A DNA stretch of 64,000 nucleotides from Pseudomonas sp. PH1b (GCF_000633395.1 NZ_AYMU01000010.1:62001-126000), one strand, 5' to 3'; shown: positions 1 through 9,598, numbered from the stretch's first letter. The notes: a model not told the origin generated them from the letters alone. A program made the numbers and translations.

Positions 1-12
1 AGGAGCCGACCC

Positions 13-1083
13 ATGGGCGCTAACGTGCTGATCATGGCGGGCGGCACCGGTGGCCATGTGTTCCCGGCGCTGGCCTGTGCCCGTGAGTTCCAGGCCCGCG
101 GCTACAGCGTGCATTGGCTGGGTACGCCCCGGGGGATCGAGAACGACCTGGTTCCCGCGGCCGGACTGCCCTTGCACCTGATCAACGTCACCGGGCTGCG
201 GGGCAAGGGCAAGCTGTCCCTGCTCAAGGCGCCGTTCGTGCTGGTCAAGGCCGTGCTCCAGGCCCGGCGGATCATTCGCCAGTTGAAGCCAGTCTGTGTG
301 CTGGGTTTTGGCGGTTATGTGACCGGTCCTGGTGGGGTCGCTGCCAAATTGTCCGGAGTGCCGGTCATCGTTCACGAGCAGAACGCCGTGGCCGGTACCG
401 CCAATCGGCTGCTGGTGCCGTTGGCCGCCCGAGTCTGCGAAGCTTTCCCGGACACTTTCGGGGCGTCCGACAGCCGCCGCACCACGGGCAATCCGGTACG
501 CACCGAACTGTTCCTCGAAACACCGCGCGAGGCCCTGGCCGGACGCAAGGCACGTTTACTGATCCTGGGTGGAAGCCTGGGGGCAGAGCCGCTGAACAAG
601 CTACTGCCGGAAGCCCTGGCACAGGTCGCCCCCGAGCTGCGTCCGGAGGTGTTCCATCAGGCCGGTAAAAACCACGATGAAGTCACTGCAGAGCGTTATC
701 GCGCCGCCGGCGTCGAGGCTCAGGTGCAGCCCTTTATCAAAGACATGGCCCAAGCCTATGGCTGGGCCGACCTGGTGGTCTGTCGCGCAGGTGCGTTGAC
801 CGTCAGTGAACTGGCTGCCGCCGGTCTGCCCTCGATGCTGGTGCCGCTGCCCCATGCGATCGACGATCACCAGACCCGCAATGCCGACTATTTGGCTCGT
901 GAAGGCGCCGCCTTCCTGATGCCGCAAAGAACGACTGGTGCAGCGGACCTTGCCGCTCGCCTGACAGAGGTTTTGATGCAACCAGAACGACTCGACAACA
1001 TGGCCCAGGCCGCGCGCCGTCTCGCCAAGCCCGACGCCACCCGCAACGTGGTGGATATCTGCCTGGAGGTGGCCCATGGTTGA
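13..1083 (+). CDS. murG: MurG, UDP-GlcNAc:lipid I N-acetylglucosaminyltransferase
   Basis: Transfers GlcNAc from UDP-GlcNAc onto lipid I to make lipid II on the inner face of the cytoplasmic membrane, the last cytoplasmic step of peptidoglycan precursor synthesis. The 356-residue protein has the usual length. It opens with the glycine-rich loop GGTGGHVFPA (about residues 10-19), and the second GT-B lobe has the GGSLGA loop and the HEQN motif. An AGGAG ribosome site at 1-5 fits the ATG at 13. The 3' end overlaps murC by 8 bp, the usual coupling in dcw clusters. The upstream ftsW would lie outside the window. Confidence 0.98.
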   Translation: MGANVLIMAGGTGGHVFPALACAREFQARGYSVHWLGTPRGIENDLVPAAGLPLHLINVTGLRGKGKLSLLKAPFVLVKAVLQARRIIRQLKPVCVLGFGGYVTGPGGVAAKLSGVPVIVHEQNAVAGTANRLLVPLAARVCEAFPDTFGASDSRRTTGNPVRTELFLETPREALAGRKARLLILGGSLGAEPLNKLLPEALAQVAPELRPEVFHQAGKNHDEVTAERYRAAGVEAQVQPFIKDMAQAYGWADLVVCRAGALTVSELAAAGLPSMLVPLPHAIDDHQTRNADYLAREGAAFLMPQRTTGAADLAARLTEVLMQPERLDNMAQAARRLAKPDATRNVVDICLEVAHG

Positions 1084-2533
1084 GAATCAGAAAGCCATGC
1101 CGCAACCGGAAATGCGCCGTATCCGTCGTATCCACTTCGTCGGCATCGGCGGCGTGGGCATGTGCGGGATTGCCGAGGTGCTGCTGAACCTGGGGTATCA
1201 GGTGTCCGGCTCCGACCTCAAGGCGTCGCCAGTCACCGAGCGCCTGGAGTCTTTTGGCGCACAGATCTTCATCGGTCACCGTGCCGAGAATGCCGCCAAT
1301 GCCGATGTGCTGGTGGTGTCCAGCGCCGTGAATACCTCCAACCCGGAAGTCGCCACCGCACTGGAGCGGCGTATTCCGGTGGTGCCGCGGGCGGAGATGC
1401 TCGCCGAACTGATGCGCTACCGCCACGGCGTGGCCGTGGCCGGTACCCATGGCAAGACCACCACCACCAGCCTGCTGGCTTCGGTATTCGCCGCTGGCGG
1501 CCTGGACCCGACCTTCGTCATCGGTGGCCGGCTGAATGCAGCGGGCACCAATGCCCAGCTGGGTACCAGCCGCTACCTGATCGCCGAAGCCGATGAAAGC
1601 GATGCCAGCTTCCTGCACCTGCAGCCGCTGGTGGCCGTGGTCACCAACATCGACGCCGACCACATGGCGACCTACGACGGTGACTTCAACAAGCTGAAGA
1701 AGACCTTCGTCGACTTCCTGCACAACCTGCCGTTCTACGGGCTGGCGGTGATGTGCCTGGACGACCCGGTGGTGCGCGAGATCCTGCCCCTGGTCAAGCG
1801 TCCGACCGTGACCTATGGCTTCAGCGAAGAAGCCGACGTGCGCGCGATCAATGTTCGCCAGCAAGGCATGCAGACCTTCTTCACCGTGCTGCGTCGCGAC
1901 CGCGAGCCGCTGGACGTGTCGGTGAACATGCCGGGCAACCACAACGTGCTCAATTCCCTGGCGACCATCTGCATCGCCACCGACGAGGGCATCAGCGATG
2001 AAGCCATCGTCCAGGGGCTGTCGGGCTTCCAGGGCGTGGGCCGGCGCTTCCAGGTCTACGGCGAACTGCCGGTGGAAGGCGGCAACGTGATGCTGGTGGA
2101 CGACTACGGGCACCACCCGACCGAGGTCGCCGCGGTGATCAAGGCTGTCCGTGGTGGCTGGCCGGAGCGTCGCCTGGTGATGGTCTACCAGCCGCACCGG
2201 TTCAGTCGCACCCGGGACCTGTACGACGACTTCGTGCAAGTGCTGGCCGATGCCAACGTATTGCTGTTGATGGAGGTCTACCCGGCCGGCGAAGAGCCGA
2301 TTCCCGGTGCCGACAGCCGCCAGCTGTGCCACAGCATTCGGCAGCGTGGCCAACTGGATCCGATCTACATCGAACGTGGGGTCGATCTCGCGCCCCTGGT
2401 CAAGCCACTGCTGCGCGCGGGCGACATTCTGCTGTGCCAAGGCGCTGGTGATATCGGCGGCCTGGCCCCGAAACTGTTGAGCAGTCCATTGTTTGCCGGC
2501 GCTGTAGCGGCCGGCCAGGGGAAAGCCAAATGA
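1076..2533 (+). CDS. murC: MurC, UDP-N-acetylmuramate--L-alanine ligase
   Basis: ATP-dependent ligase that adds L-alanine to UDP-MurNAc, the first amino acid of the peptidoglycan stem peptide. The 485-residue length is normal. An N-terminal Rossmann-like UDP-binding domain (HFVGIGGVGMCG near residue 20) is followed by the Mur-ligase P-loop GTHGKTTTTS near residue 123 and the conserved central EADESD motif. It overlaps murG by 8 bp at its start and ddlB by 4 bp (ATGA) at its end, so the genes are translationally coupled. Confidence 0.98.
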   Translation: MVENQKAMPQPEMRRIRRIHFVGIGGVGMCGIAEVLLNLGYQVSGSDLKASPVTERLESFGAQIFIGHRAENAANADVLVVSSAVNTSNPEVATALERRIPVVPRAEMLAELMRYRHGVAVAGTHGKTTTTSLLASVFAAGGLDPTFVIGGRLNAAGTNAQLGTSRYLIAEADESDASFLHLQPLVAVVTNIDADHMATYDGDFNKLKKTFVDFLHNLPFYGLAVMCLDDPVVREILPLVKRPTVTYGFSEEADVRAINVRQQGMQTFFTVLRRDREPLDVSVNMPGNHNVLNSLATICIATDEGISDEAIVQGLSGFQGVGRRFQVYGELPVEGGNVMLVDDYGHHPTEVAAVIKAVRGGWPERRLVMVYQPHRFSRTRDLYDDFVQVLADANVLLLMEVYPAGEEPIPGADSRQLCHSIRQRGQLDPIYIERGVDLAPLVKPLLRAGDILLCQGAGDIGGLAPKLLSSPLFAGAVAAGQGKAK

Positions 2534-3486
2534 CTGCGGCCTACGCCAACCTGATCTCGACGATCGCACCGCAGGACTTCGGGCGTGTCGCCGTGCTGTT
2601 CGGCGGCAAGAGCGCCGAGCGCGAGGTGTCCCTCAAATCCGGCAATGCGGTGCTCGATGCGCTGCTGAGTGCGGGAGTGGATGCGTTCGGCATCGACGTC
2701 GGTGACGACTTCCTGCAGCGCCTGCTGAACGAGAAGATCGACCGCGCCTTCATCATTCTCCACGGCCGTGGTGGTGAAGACGGCAGCATGCAAGGTCTGT
2801 TGGAGTGCCTGGGCATTCCCTACACCGGCAGCGGCATACTCGCCTCAGCCCTGGCCATGGACAAGCTGCGCACCAAGCAGGTCTGGCACAGCCTGGGTAT
2901 TCCGACGCCGCGCCACGCCGTATTGACCAGCGAAGCCGACTGTATTTCCGCGGTGGCGGAACTGGGCCTGCCTTTGATCGTCAAACCGGCTCATGAAGGC
3001 TCCAGTATCGGTATGGCCAAAGTGACTTCCGCCTCCGAATTGATCGACGCGTGGAAGGCGGCCAGTACCTACGATTCGCAAGTGTTGGTCGAGCAATGGA
3101 TCCAGGGTCCTGAGTTCACCATCGCGACCCTGCGCGATCAGGTGTTGCCACCGATCGCCCTGGGTACCCCCCACACATTTTACGACTACGACGCCAAGTA
3201 CCTGGCTTCCGATACCCAGTACCGGATCCCGTGCGGGCTCGACAGCGCCAAGGAACAGGAACTCATGGACCTCACGGCGAAAGCCTGTGAGGCACTCGGT
3301 ATCGCCGGTTGGGCACGTGCCGATGTGATGCAGGACGCTCAAGGGCAGTTCTGGTTCCTGGAAGTGAATACCGCTCCGGGGATGACCGACCACAGTCTGG
3401 TGCCGATGGCTGCCCGTGCGGCGGGCCTGGATTTCCAGCAGTTGGTCGTGGCCATCCTGGCAGCCAGTCTTGAGGCGAGAGGTTAA
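2530..3486 (+). CDS. ddlB: D-alanine--D-alanine ligase DdlB
   Basis: ATP-grasp ligase forming the D-Ala-D-Ala dipeptide that MurF adds to the peptidoglycan precursor. It has 318 residues. Ligase motifs are visible: LFGGKSAEREVSLKSG near the N-terminus, HGRGGEDG around residue 80, the ATP-grasp segment LIVKPAHEGSSIGMAKV, and FLEVNTAPGMT near the C-terminus with the metal-binding Glu/Asn. Its start overlaps the murC stop (ATGA), and ftsQ begins 4 bp after its stop. This is the dcw-located ddlB rather than an isolated ddlA-type copy. Confidence 0.97.
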   Translation: MTAAYANLISTIAPQDFGRVAVLFGGKSAEREVSLKSGNAVLDALLSAGVDAFGIDVGDDFLQRLLNEKIDRAFIILHGRGGEDGSMQGLLECLGIPYTGSGILASALAMDKLRTKQVWHSLGIPTPRHAVLTSEADCISAVAELGLPLIVKPAHEGSSIGMAKVTSASELIDAWKAASTYDSQVLVEQWIQGPEFTIATLRDQVLPPIALGTPHTFYDYDAKYLASDTQYRIPCGLDSAKEQELMDLTAKACEALGIAGWARADVMQDAQGQFWFLEVNTAPGMTDHSLVPMAARAAGLDFQQLVVAILAASLEARG

Positions 3487-3490
3487 GTCC

Positions 3491-4357
3491 ATGCAAGGCG
3501 CGTCGCTTCGTCATCAGCCACCTGCACCCGGCCGCAAGCCGGTGCCGCGGGGTGCCAGCCGGATGGTGGCCAAAGAGCCGATGTCGGTGCGCCTGCCGAA
3601 AGCCAACTTCGGCTTTCTGAAAAGCCTGTTCTGGCCGGTGCTGCTGGTGGCATTGGGCTTTGGTACCTATGAAGGTGCCCAACGCCTGTTGCCCTATGCC
3701 GACCGCCCGATTACCAAGATCGCCGTACAGGGCGACTTGAGCTACATCAGCCAGCAGGCGGTGCAGCAGCGGATCGCGCCTTACGTCGCGGCGAGCTTCT
3801 TCACCATCGACCTGGCGAGCATGCGCACGGAGCTTGAGCAGATGCCATGGATCGCCCACGCCGAAGTGCGTCGGGTGTGGCCGGACCAGGTGGTGATTCG
3901 CCTGGAAGAACAGCTGCCGGTGGCCCGTTGGGGCGACGAGGCACTGTTGAACAACCAGGGACAGGCCTTCACCCCGCGTGAACTGGCGAACTATGAACAC
4001 TTGCCGCAGTTGTTCGGGCCTCAGCGGGCCCAGCAGCAAGTGATGCAGCAGTATCAGGTGTTGAGCCAGATGCTGCGGCCCCTGGGCTTCTCGATTGCCC
4101 GTCTGGAGCTGCGCGAGCGCGGCAGCTGGTTCCTGACCACCGGTGCCGGCAGTGCCGGCCCGGGTATCGAGTTGCTGCTGGGACGCGATCATCTGGTGGA
4201 AAAGATGCGCCGCTTCATTGCCATTTATGAAAAAACGCTGAAAGAACAGATTACGAACATCGCGCGCATCGATCTGCGCTACGCCAACGGCCTGGCCGTC
4301 GGCTGGCGCGATCCAGCGGCACCCACGACGGCGCAACCTGCCGTCGCGAAGAATTAA
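3491..4357 (+). CDS. ftsQ: Cell division protein FtsQ
   Basis: Bitopic divisome protein that joins FtsB/FtsL and links early to late division proteins. I place the start at the ATG at 3491, just after the ddlB stop. An in-frame extension back to 3416 would overlap ddlB and adds no family sequence. The 288-residue product has a basic cytoplasmic tail, one membrane segment (about residues 34-50, FWPVLLVALGFGTYEG), then a POTRA domain beginning ITKIAVQGDLSYIS and the beta domain. Length and position between ddlB and ftsA match the Pseudomonas protein. Confidence 0.96.
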   Translation: MQGASLRHQPPAPGRKPVPRGASRMVAKEPMSVRLPKANFGFLKSLFWPVLLVALGFGTYEGAQRLLPYADRPITKIAVQGDLSYISQQAVQQRIAPYVAASFFTIDLASMRTELEQMPWIAHAEVRRVWPDQVVIRLEEQLPVARWGDEALLNNQGQAFTPRELANYEHLPQLFGPQRAQQQVMQQYQVLSQMLRPLGFSIARLELRERGSWFLTTGAGSAGPGIELLLGRDHLVEKMRRFIAIYEKTLKEQITNIARIDLRYANGLAVGWRDPAAPTTAQPAVAKN

Positions 4358-4371
4358 GAAGAGGCAGGACC

Positions 4372-5631
4372 ATGGCAAATGTGCAAAGCGGCAAAATGAT
4401 CGTCGGCCTGGATATCGGCACCTCCAAGGTGGTGGCGCTGGTGGGCGAAGTCGCGGCCGATGGCTCGCTGGAAATCGTCGGTATTGGTACCCATCCTTCC
4501 CGCGGCCTGAAGAAGGGCGTGGTGGTGAATATCGAGTCCACCGTGCAGTCGATCCAGCGCGCGGTGGAAGAAGCGCAACTGATGGCGGGCTGCCGTATCC
4601 ACTCGGCCTTCGTCGGTGTGGCGGGCAATCACATTCGCAGCCTGAACTCCCACGGCATCGTGGCGATCCGTGATCGTGAAGTCAGCTCGGCGGACCTGGA
4701 GCGGGTTCTCGATGCGGCCCAGGCCGTGGCGATCCCGGCGGACCAGCGGGTTCTGCACACCCTGCCGCAGGACTACGTGATCGACAACCAGGAAGGCGTG
4801 CGCGAACCCCTGGGCATGTCTGGCGTACGTCTGGAAGCCAAGGTGCACGTGGTGACCTGTGCGGTGAACGCGGCCCAGAACATCGAGAAGTGCGTGCGTC
4901 GCTGCGGCCTGGAAATCGACGACATCATTCTCGAGCAACTGGCCTCGGCCTATTCGGTACTCACCGACGACGAGAAAGAGCTGGGCGTGTGCCTGGTGGA
5001 TATCGGTGGCGGTACCACCGACATGGCGATCTTCACCGAAGGCGCGATCCGTCACACCGCGGTGATCCCGATTGCCGGCGACCAGGTGACCAACGACATT
5101 GCCATGGCCCTGCGCACTCCGACCCAGTACGCCGAGGAAATCAAGATCCGCTACGCCTGCGCCCTGGCCAAGCTGGCCGGTGCCGGCGAAACCATCAAGG
5201 TGCCGAGTGTCGGCGACCGTCCACCGCGCGAGCTGTCGCGCCAGGCCCTGGCCGAAGTGGTCGAGCCGCGCTATGACGAACTGTTCACCCTGATCCAGGC
5301 CGAGTTGCGTCGCAGTGGCTACGAAGACCTGATCCCGGCCGGCATCGTGCTCACTGGCGGCACCGCGAAGATGGAAGGCGCAGTGGAACTGGCAGAGGAA
5401 ATTTTCCACATGCCGGTTCGCCTGGGCGTACCCCACAGTGTCAGGGGCCTGTCCGACGTGGTGCGCAACCCGATCTATTCCACCGGCGTCGGCTTGCTGC
5501 TGTACGGGTTGCAGAAGCAATCCGACGGCATCTCCTTCTCCGGCATCGGCAGCCGCGACAGCTACAGCAGCGACGAGCCCAAGGCGGCGCTGCTCGATCG
5601 CATCAAGAGCTGGGTGCAGGGCAACTTCTAA
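4372..5631 (+). CDS. ftsA: Cell division protein FtsA
   Basis: Actin-like ATPase that tethers FtsZ filaments to the membrane and recruits later divisome proteins. The 419-residue protein has the phosphate-1 loop GLDIGTSKVVALVGE at its N-terminus, the phosphate-2 motif VDIGGGTTDMAIF in the middle and the adenosine motif ILTGGTAKMEG. The C-terminus LLDRIKSWVQGNF is an amphipathic membrane-targeting helix. The AAGAGGCAGGACC ribosome site precedes the ATG by a normal distance. It lies 14 bp after ftsQ and 74 bp before ftsZ. Confidence 0.98.
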   Translation: MANVQSGKMIVGLDIGTSKVVALVGEVAADGSLEIVGIGTHPSRGLKKGVVVNIESTVQSIQRAVEEAQLMAGCRIHSAFVGVAGNHIRSLNSHGIVAIRDREVSSADLERVLDAAQAVAIPADQRVLHTLPQDYVIDNQEGVREPLGMSGVRLEAKVHVVTCAVNAAQNIEKCVRRCGLEIDDIILEQLASAYSVLTDDEKELGVCLVDIGGGTTDMAIFTEGAIRHTAVIPIAGDQVTNDIAMALRTPTQYAEEIKIRYACALAKLAGAGETIKVPSVGDRPPRELSRQALAEVVEPRYDELFTLIQAELRRSGYEDLIPAGIVLTGGTAKMEGAVELAEEIFHMPVRLGVPHSVRGLSDVVRNPIYSTGVGLLLYGLQKQSDGISFSGIGSRDSYSSDEPKAALLDRIKSWVQGNF

Positions 5632-5638
5632 GAATCAG

Positions 5639-5661
5639 TTTCAAGCAACACGTTTCAAGCA
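5639..5661 (+). repeat. Short direct repeat between ftsA and ftsZ
   Basis: TTTCAAGCA occurs at 5639-5647 and again at 5653-5661. It is followed by GTAGGCA and GTAGGCG in tandem (5662-5675). No function is known to me. It sits just upstream of the ftsZ ribosome site (AAAGGAGAGG) and may only be simple-sequence expansion. Confidence 0.4.
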
Positions 5662-5705
5662 GTAGGCAGTAGGCGAAAAACTAGAGAAATGAAAGGAGAG
5701 GGAAA

Positions 5706-6899
5706 ATGTTCGAACTCGTAGACAACATCCCGCAGAGTCCGGTAATCAAGGTTATCGGTGTTGGCGGTGGCGGCGGCAACGCAGTCAATCACATGGTCAA
5801 GAGCAACATTGAAGGCGTCGAGTTCATCTGCGCCAACACTGACGCTCAAGCGCTGAAAAGCATTGGTGCCAAAACCATCCTGCAACTGGGGACGGGTGTG
5901 ACCAAGGGCCTGGGCGCGGGTGCCAATCCTGAAGTCGGTCGTCAGGCCGCACTGGAAGACCGCGAGCGGATCGCCGAGGTCCTGGCGGGCACCAACATGG
6001 TGTTCATCACCACTGGCATGGGTGGCGGTACCGGTACCGGTGCGGCGCCGATCATTGCTGAAGTGGCCAAGGAAATGGGGATCCTCACCGTTGCGGTGGT
6101 GACTCGTCCGTTCCCGTTCGAAGGCCGCAAGCGCATGCAGATCGCCGATGAAGGCATCCGCGCGCTGAGCGAAAGCGTCGATTCGTTGATCACCATTCCC
6201 AACGAAAAGCTGCTGACCATCCTCGGTAAGGACGCCAGCCTGCTGTCGGCTTTCGCCAAGGCCGACGACGTGTTGGCTGGTGCCGTTCGCGGTATCTCCG
6301 ACATCATCAAGCGTCCGGGCATGATCAACGTCGACTTCGCCGACGTGCGTACCGTGATGAGCGAAATGGGCATGGCGATGATGGGCACTGGCTGCGCCAG
6401 CGGTCCGAACCGTGCACGTGAAGCCACTGAAGCGGCGATCCGCAACCCGTTGCTGGAAGACGTGAACCTGGAAGGCGCGCGCGGCATCCTGGTGAACATC
6501 ACCGCGGGTCCCGACCTGTCCCTGGGCGAGTACTCCGACGTGGGTAGCATCATCGAGGCCTTCGCTTCGGAACACGCGATGGTCAAGGTCGGTACCGTTA
6601 TCGATCCGGACATGCGTGACGAGCTGCATGTCACCGTAGTGGCCACCGGCCTGGGCGCGAAGATCGAGAAGCCTGTGAAGGTCATCGACAACACCGTTCA
6701 GACTTCCATGTCCGCGCAGTCACAAGCGCCAGTTGCTGCTCGTCAGGAACTGCCGTCGGTGAACTACCGTGACCTGGATCGTCCGACCGTGATGCGTAAT
6801 CAGGCACAGTCGAACGCGGCGACCGCGGCGAAGCTGAATCCGCAAGATGATCTGGACTACCTGGACATCCCGGCATTCCTGCGTCGTCAGGCCGATTGA
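5706..6899 (+). CDS. ftsZ: Cell division GTPase FtsZ
   Basis: Tubulin-like GTPase that polymerises into the Z ring at mid-cell. The 397-residue protein has the GGGGN nucleotide loop near residue 20, the tubulin signature GGGTGTG at residues 106-112, the T7 catalytic loop around NVDFADVRTVM, a variable Gln/Ala/Ser-rich linker (about 320-375) and the conserved C-terminal peptide LDIPAFLRRQAD that binds FtsA and ZipA. The ribosome site AAAGGAGAGGGAAA is very strong, as expected for an abundant protein. Confidence 0.99.
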   Translation: MFELVDNIPQSPVIKVIGVGGGGGNAVNHMVKSNIEGVEFICANTDAQALKSIGAKTILQLGTGVTKGLGAGANPEVGRQAALEDRERIAEVLAGTNMVFITTGMGGGTGTGAAPIIAEVAKEMGILTVAVVTRPFPFEGRKRMQIADEGIRALSESVDSLITIPNEKLLTILGKDASLLSAFAKADDVLAGAVRGISDIIKRPGMINVDFADVRTVMSEMGMAMMGTGCASGPNRAREATEAAIRNPLLEDVNLEGARGILVNITAGPDLSLGEYSDVGSIIEAFASEHAMVKVGTVIDPDMRDELHVTVVATGLGAKIEKPVKVIDNTVQTSMSAQSQAPVAARQELPSVNYRDLDRPTVMRNQAQSNAATAAKLNPQDDLDYLDIPAFLRRQAD

Positions 6900-6950
6900 T
6901 GGAATGTATCAGGGGTATTAGGGTGATTGGTGTTCAGCAAAGGCATGGTC

Positions 6951-6959
6951 TGCTATTAT
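6951..6959 (+). promoter_or_regulatory. Candidate extended -10 promoter of lpxC
   Basis: TGC-TATTAT at 6951-6959 is an extended -10 element (TGn plus a 5/6 match to TATAAT), about 50 bp upstream of the lpxC ATG. No good -35 hexamer is visible at 16-18 bp, which is tolerated with extended -10 promoters. It would let lpxC be transcribed apart from ftsZ. Confidence 0.45.
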
Positions 6960-7011
6960 CGCCAGCCTTTGTTGATACCAGTTCGCAATTTGCGCTGAAG
7001 CGGCCCAAGCC

Positions 7012-7923
7012 ATGATTAAACAACGCACCCTGAAGAATATTATCCGTGCCACAGGTGTAGGCCTGCATTCCGGGGAGAAGGTATACCTGACCCTCAAGCC
7101 TGCGCCTGTCGACACCGGCATTGTGTTTTGTCGTGCCGACCTGGACCCTGTGGTGCAGATTCCTGCTCGCGCGGAAAATGTTGGCGAAACCACGATGTCG
7201 ACCACCTTGGTCAACGGTGACGTCAAAGTAGACACGGTGGAGCACTTGCTCTCGGCCATGGCTGGCCTGGGCATCGATAACGCCTACGTCGAGCTCTCCG
7301 CGTCTGAAGTCCCGATCATGGATGGTAGCGCCGGACCCTTCGTATTCCTGATTCAATCTGCTGGCCTCGAAGAACAGGACGCAGCTAAAAAGTTCATCCG
7401 CATCCTTCGTGAAGTGACCGTGGAAGACGGCGACAAGCGCGCCACTTTCGTGCCTTTCGATGGTTTTAAAGTGAGCTTCGAGATCGATTTCGATCACCCG
7501 GTTTTCCGTGACCGCACCCAGAGTGCAAGCGTGGACTTCTCCAGTACTTCGTTCGTTAAAGAAGTCAGCCGCGCCCGTACCTTTGGTTTCATGAGTGATA
7601 TCGAGTACCTGCGCAAGCACAACCTCGCACTCGGCGGCAGCGTGGAAAACGCAATTGTGGTCGATTCGGATGGCGTACTGAACGAAGACGGTCTTCGCTA
7701 CGAAGACGAATTCGTCAAGCACAAGATCCTGGATGCAATTGGCGACCTCTACCTGCTGGGCAACAGCCTGATAGGCGAGTTCAAAGGCTTCAAGTCGGGC
7801 CATGCACTGAACAACCAGCTACTGCGCAAGTTGATTGAGCAGAAAGATGCCTGGGAAGTCGTGACCTTCGAAGATGCCAGCACTGCACCGATCTCTTACA
7901 TGCGTCCGGTTGCGGCCGTGTAA
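7012..7923 (+). CDS. lpxC: LpxC, UDP-3-O-acyl-N-acetylglucosamine deacetylase
   Basis: Zinc hydrolase that catalyses the committed step of lipid A synthesis in the cytoplasm. The 303-residue length matches Pseudomonas LpxC. The zinc ligands are visible as VEHLLSA (His78) and as His and Asp in HKILDAIGDLYLLG (family positions 237 and 241). It follows ftsZ by 112 bp, in the usual dcw order, and is followed by a strong terminator. In other bacteria LpxC level is set by FtsH proteolysis; nothing in this sequence tests that. Confidence 0.99.
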   Translation: MIKQRTLKNIIRATGVGLHSGEKVYLTLKPAPVDTGIVFCRADLDPVVQIPARAENVGETTMSTTLVNGDVKVDTVEHLLSAMAGLGIDNAYVELSASEVPIMDGSAGPFVFLIQSAGLEEQDAAKKFIRILREVTVEDGDKRATFVPFDGFKVSFEIDFDHPVFRDRTQSASVDFSSTSFVKEVSRARTFGFMSDIEYLRKHNLALGGSVENAIVVDSDGVLNEDGLRYEDEFVKHKILDAIGDLYLLGNSLIGEFKGFKSGHALNNQLLRKLIEQKDAWEVVTFEDASTAPISYMRPVAAV

Positions 7924-7950
7924 GTCACTCTCTCTTTCCTTTTGTTTTTG

Positions 7951-7979
7951 AAGGCCATCCCCCCGGATGGCCTTTTTTT
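7951..7979 (+). terminator. Rho-independent terminator after lpxC
   Basis: A perfect 10-bp stem, AAGGCCATCC (7951-7960) with GGATGGCCTT (7965-7974), has a CCCC loop and runs into a T-tract to 7979. It closes the dcw/lpxC unit. Its AAGG arm could also serve the convergent diguanylate cyclase gene. Confidence 0.93.
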
Positions 7980-7991
7980 ATGCCTGGATAC

Positions 7992-9503
7992 TCAAGCGCC
8001 GTGCTTGCAGCGGCCCTGGGACATATTGGAAACCACCCGATTGCGACCACTGGACTTGGCCAGGTACAGAGCCTTGTCGGCACTGCCGAGCCAATCTTCG
8101 AGGCAGGTCTCAGGGTTGCCTGACCAGGTATTGATGCCGATGCTGACGGTCAGGGGCGTGGCCTGTTCGCTGACGGCCGGCAAGGCTTCGATGCTGGCGC
8201 GGATCTTCTCGGCAAGCATCGAGGCGCCGGCGCTGTCGGTGCCGGGAAGCACCACGGCGAACTCTTCGCCACCGTAGCGAGCGGTGATATCCGTGGGGCG
8301 CCCGGCGCAGGCGGCAATATTCTGCGCCACTGCACGTAAGGCCTGGTCACCCAAGGGGTGGCCGAAGCGGTCGTTGAAATTCTTGAAGTGGTCGACATCG
8401 ATCATCAGCAGCGACAGTGGCAGCAGTGTGCGCTGGGCCCGTGCCCATTCACTGTTCAGGGCCTGATCCAGGGTGCGACGATTGGCCAGGCCAGTGAGGG
8501 CGTCGACGGCTGCCAGGCGTGCCAGTTCCTGCTCGGCGCTGTGACGGCGTCGCAGTTCGCGGCACAGCAGCCAGGTCATCCAGAGGAGGGCGATGCACAG
8601 CAGCCCCGTGGCGCTGCTGATCAGCAACGCAGTACGTTGCCAGGAGCCGAAGACCTCGTCGGTGGATAAGGCAACGATCACGATCAAGGGCAGGTCGCCG
8701 ACCTGGGAAAAGGTGTACAGCCTTTGTTGCTGGTCGACGCTGGAGATGCCGCTAAAACTGCCGTTGCCTTCGCGCAGGATACGCACGAAGTTGGGACGCT
8801 GGCTGAAATCCCTGCCGATCAGGTTGTCGGCCAGGGGCGGTTGTTGCGCCAGCAGGATACCGTCGCGGCTCACTAGGTTGATCGAGCCGTTGTGGCCGAT
8901 ATCCAGGCCCTTGAACAATTCGTTGAAGTAATCCAGGCGCAGGGCGGCTTCGGCCACTCCGAGGAAGCGGCCATCGGCGTCGCTGAGCCTGCGGCTGAAG
9001 CTGATGCGCCAGTCCTGCTCGGCATTGCGGGCCCGGAACGGGCGGCTGATCAGCATCCCGGGGTCCGGGTTGTCGACATGGGACTGAAAATATTCGCGGT
9101 CAGCGAAATTGTCGGTGCGTGGTTGTACCGAGGCGGAGTCGGCGATCACGTCGCCATGGGGGTCTAGCAACAGGATGTTGCCCTTAAAGGGGGCGGCGGT
9201 GGCGCGATCAAAGAGTGCCAGGTGGCGGATCGGCGCAGGCACCTGGCGCAGGTCGGTGCGTTGTGCGGCACTGATCAGGCCTTTGAGGGACAGGTCGTAG
9301 AGCTCGACATTGCGCAACACGTCGGAGTCGATCAGTTGCACGATATTGCTTGCGGCACGGGTGGCCGCCTGCTCGGCAGCAGCGTGCTCGCGGATCAGCA
9401 GGTAGGCGACGATGCTGAGAATGGCCGCGACTATCAGTGAACTGGCCAGGATCAACAGGCGTTCGGAGTTTGTCGGGAGGGGGGGCGCACTGCTCAGGCT
9501 CAT
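7992..9503 (-). CDS. Membrane-bound diguanylate cyclase (Cache sensor plus GGDEF)
   Basis: Predicted to make cyclic di-GMP from two GTP in response to a periplasmic signal. The 503-residue protein has a first membrane segment (about 15-37), a large periplasmic Cache-type sensor (about 40-285) with the typical DREYF segment, a second membrane segment (about 291-315) and a C-terminal GGDEF domain. The active-site motif is intact as GGEEF (411-415). An RxxD product-inhibition site (RPTD, 402-405) lies five residues upstream, so feedback inhibition is likely. There is no EAL domain. It is a single gene, convergent with lpxC. The ligand is unknown. Confidence 0.92.
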   Translation of the reverse strand: MSLSSAPPLPTNSERLLILASSLIVAAILSIVAYLLIREHAAAEQAATRAASNIVQLIDSDVLRNVELYDLSLKGLISAAQRTDLRQVPAPIRHLALFDRATAAPFKGNILLLDPHGDVIADSASVQPRTDNFADREYFQSHVDNPDPGMLISRPFRARNAEQDWRISFSRRLSDADGRFLGVAEAALRLDYFNELFKGLDIGHNGSINLVSRDGILLAQQPPLADNLIGRDFSQRPNFVRILREGNGSFSGISSVDQQQRLYTFSQVGDLPLIVIVALSTDEVFGSWQRTALLISSATGLLCIALLWMTWLLCRELRRRHSAEQELARLAAVDALTGLANRRTLDQALNSEWARAQRTLLPLSLLMIDVDHFKNFNDRFGHPLGDQALRAVAQNIAACAGRPTDITARYGGEEFAVVLPGTDSAGASMLAEKIRASIEALPAVSEQATPLTVSIGINTWSGNPETCLEDWLGSADKALYLAKSSGRNRVVSNMSQGRCKHGA

Positions 9504-9598
9504 GATTCCGGCTTCTGCTACGGAGAGATTTCAGTTTCTTCTTATGGACGCGGGCTGCAGGAATCGGTCACGCCTTCGAGCCTGTATAAATCCGGGGC

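Noticed and set aside
803..2569. 588-codon open frame on the minus strand across murG and murC
   Set aside because: High-GC shadow of the real genes; His/Gln/Gly-rich composition, no ribosome site and no family motif.
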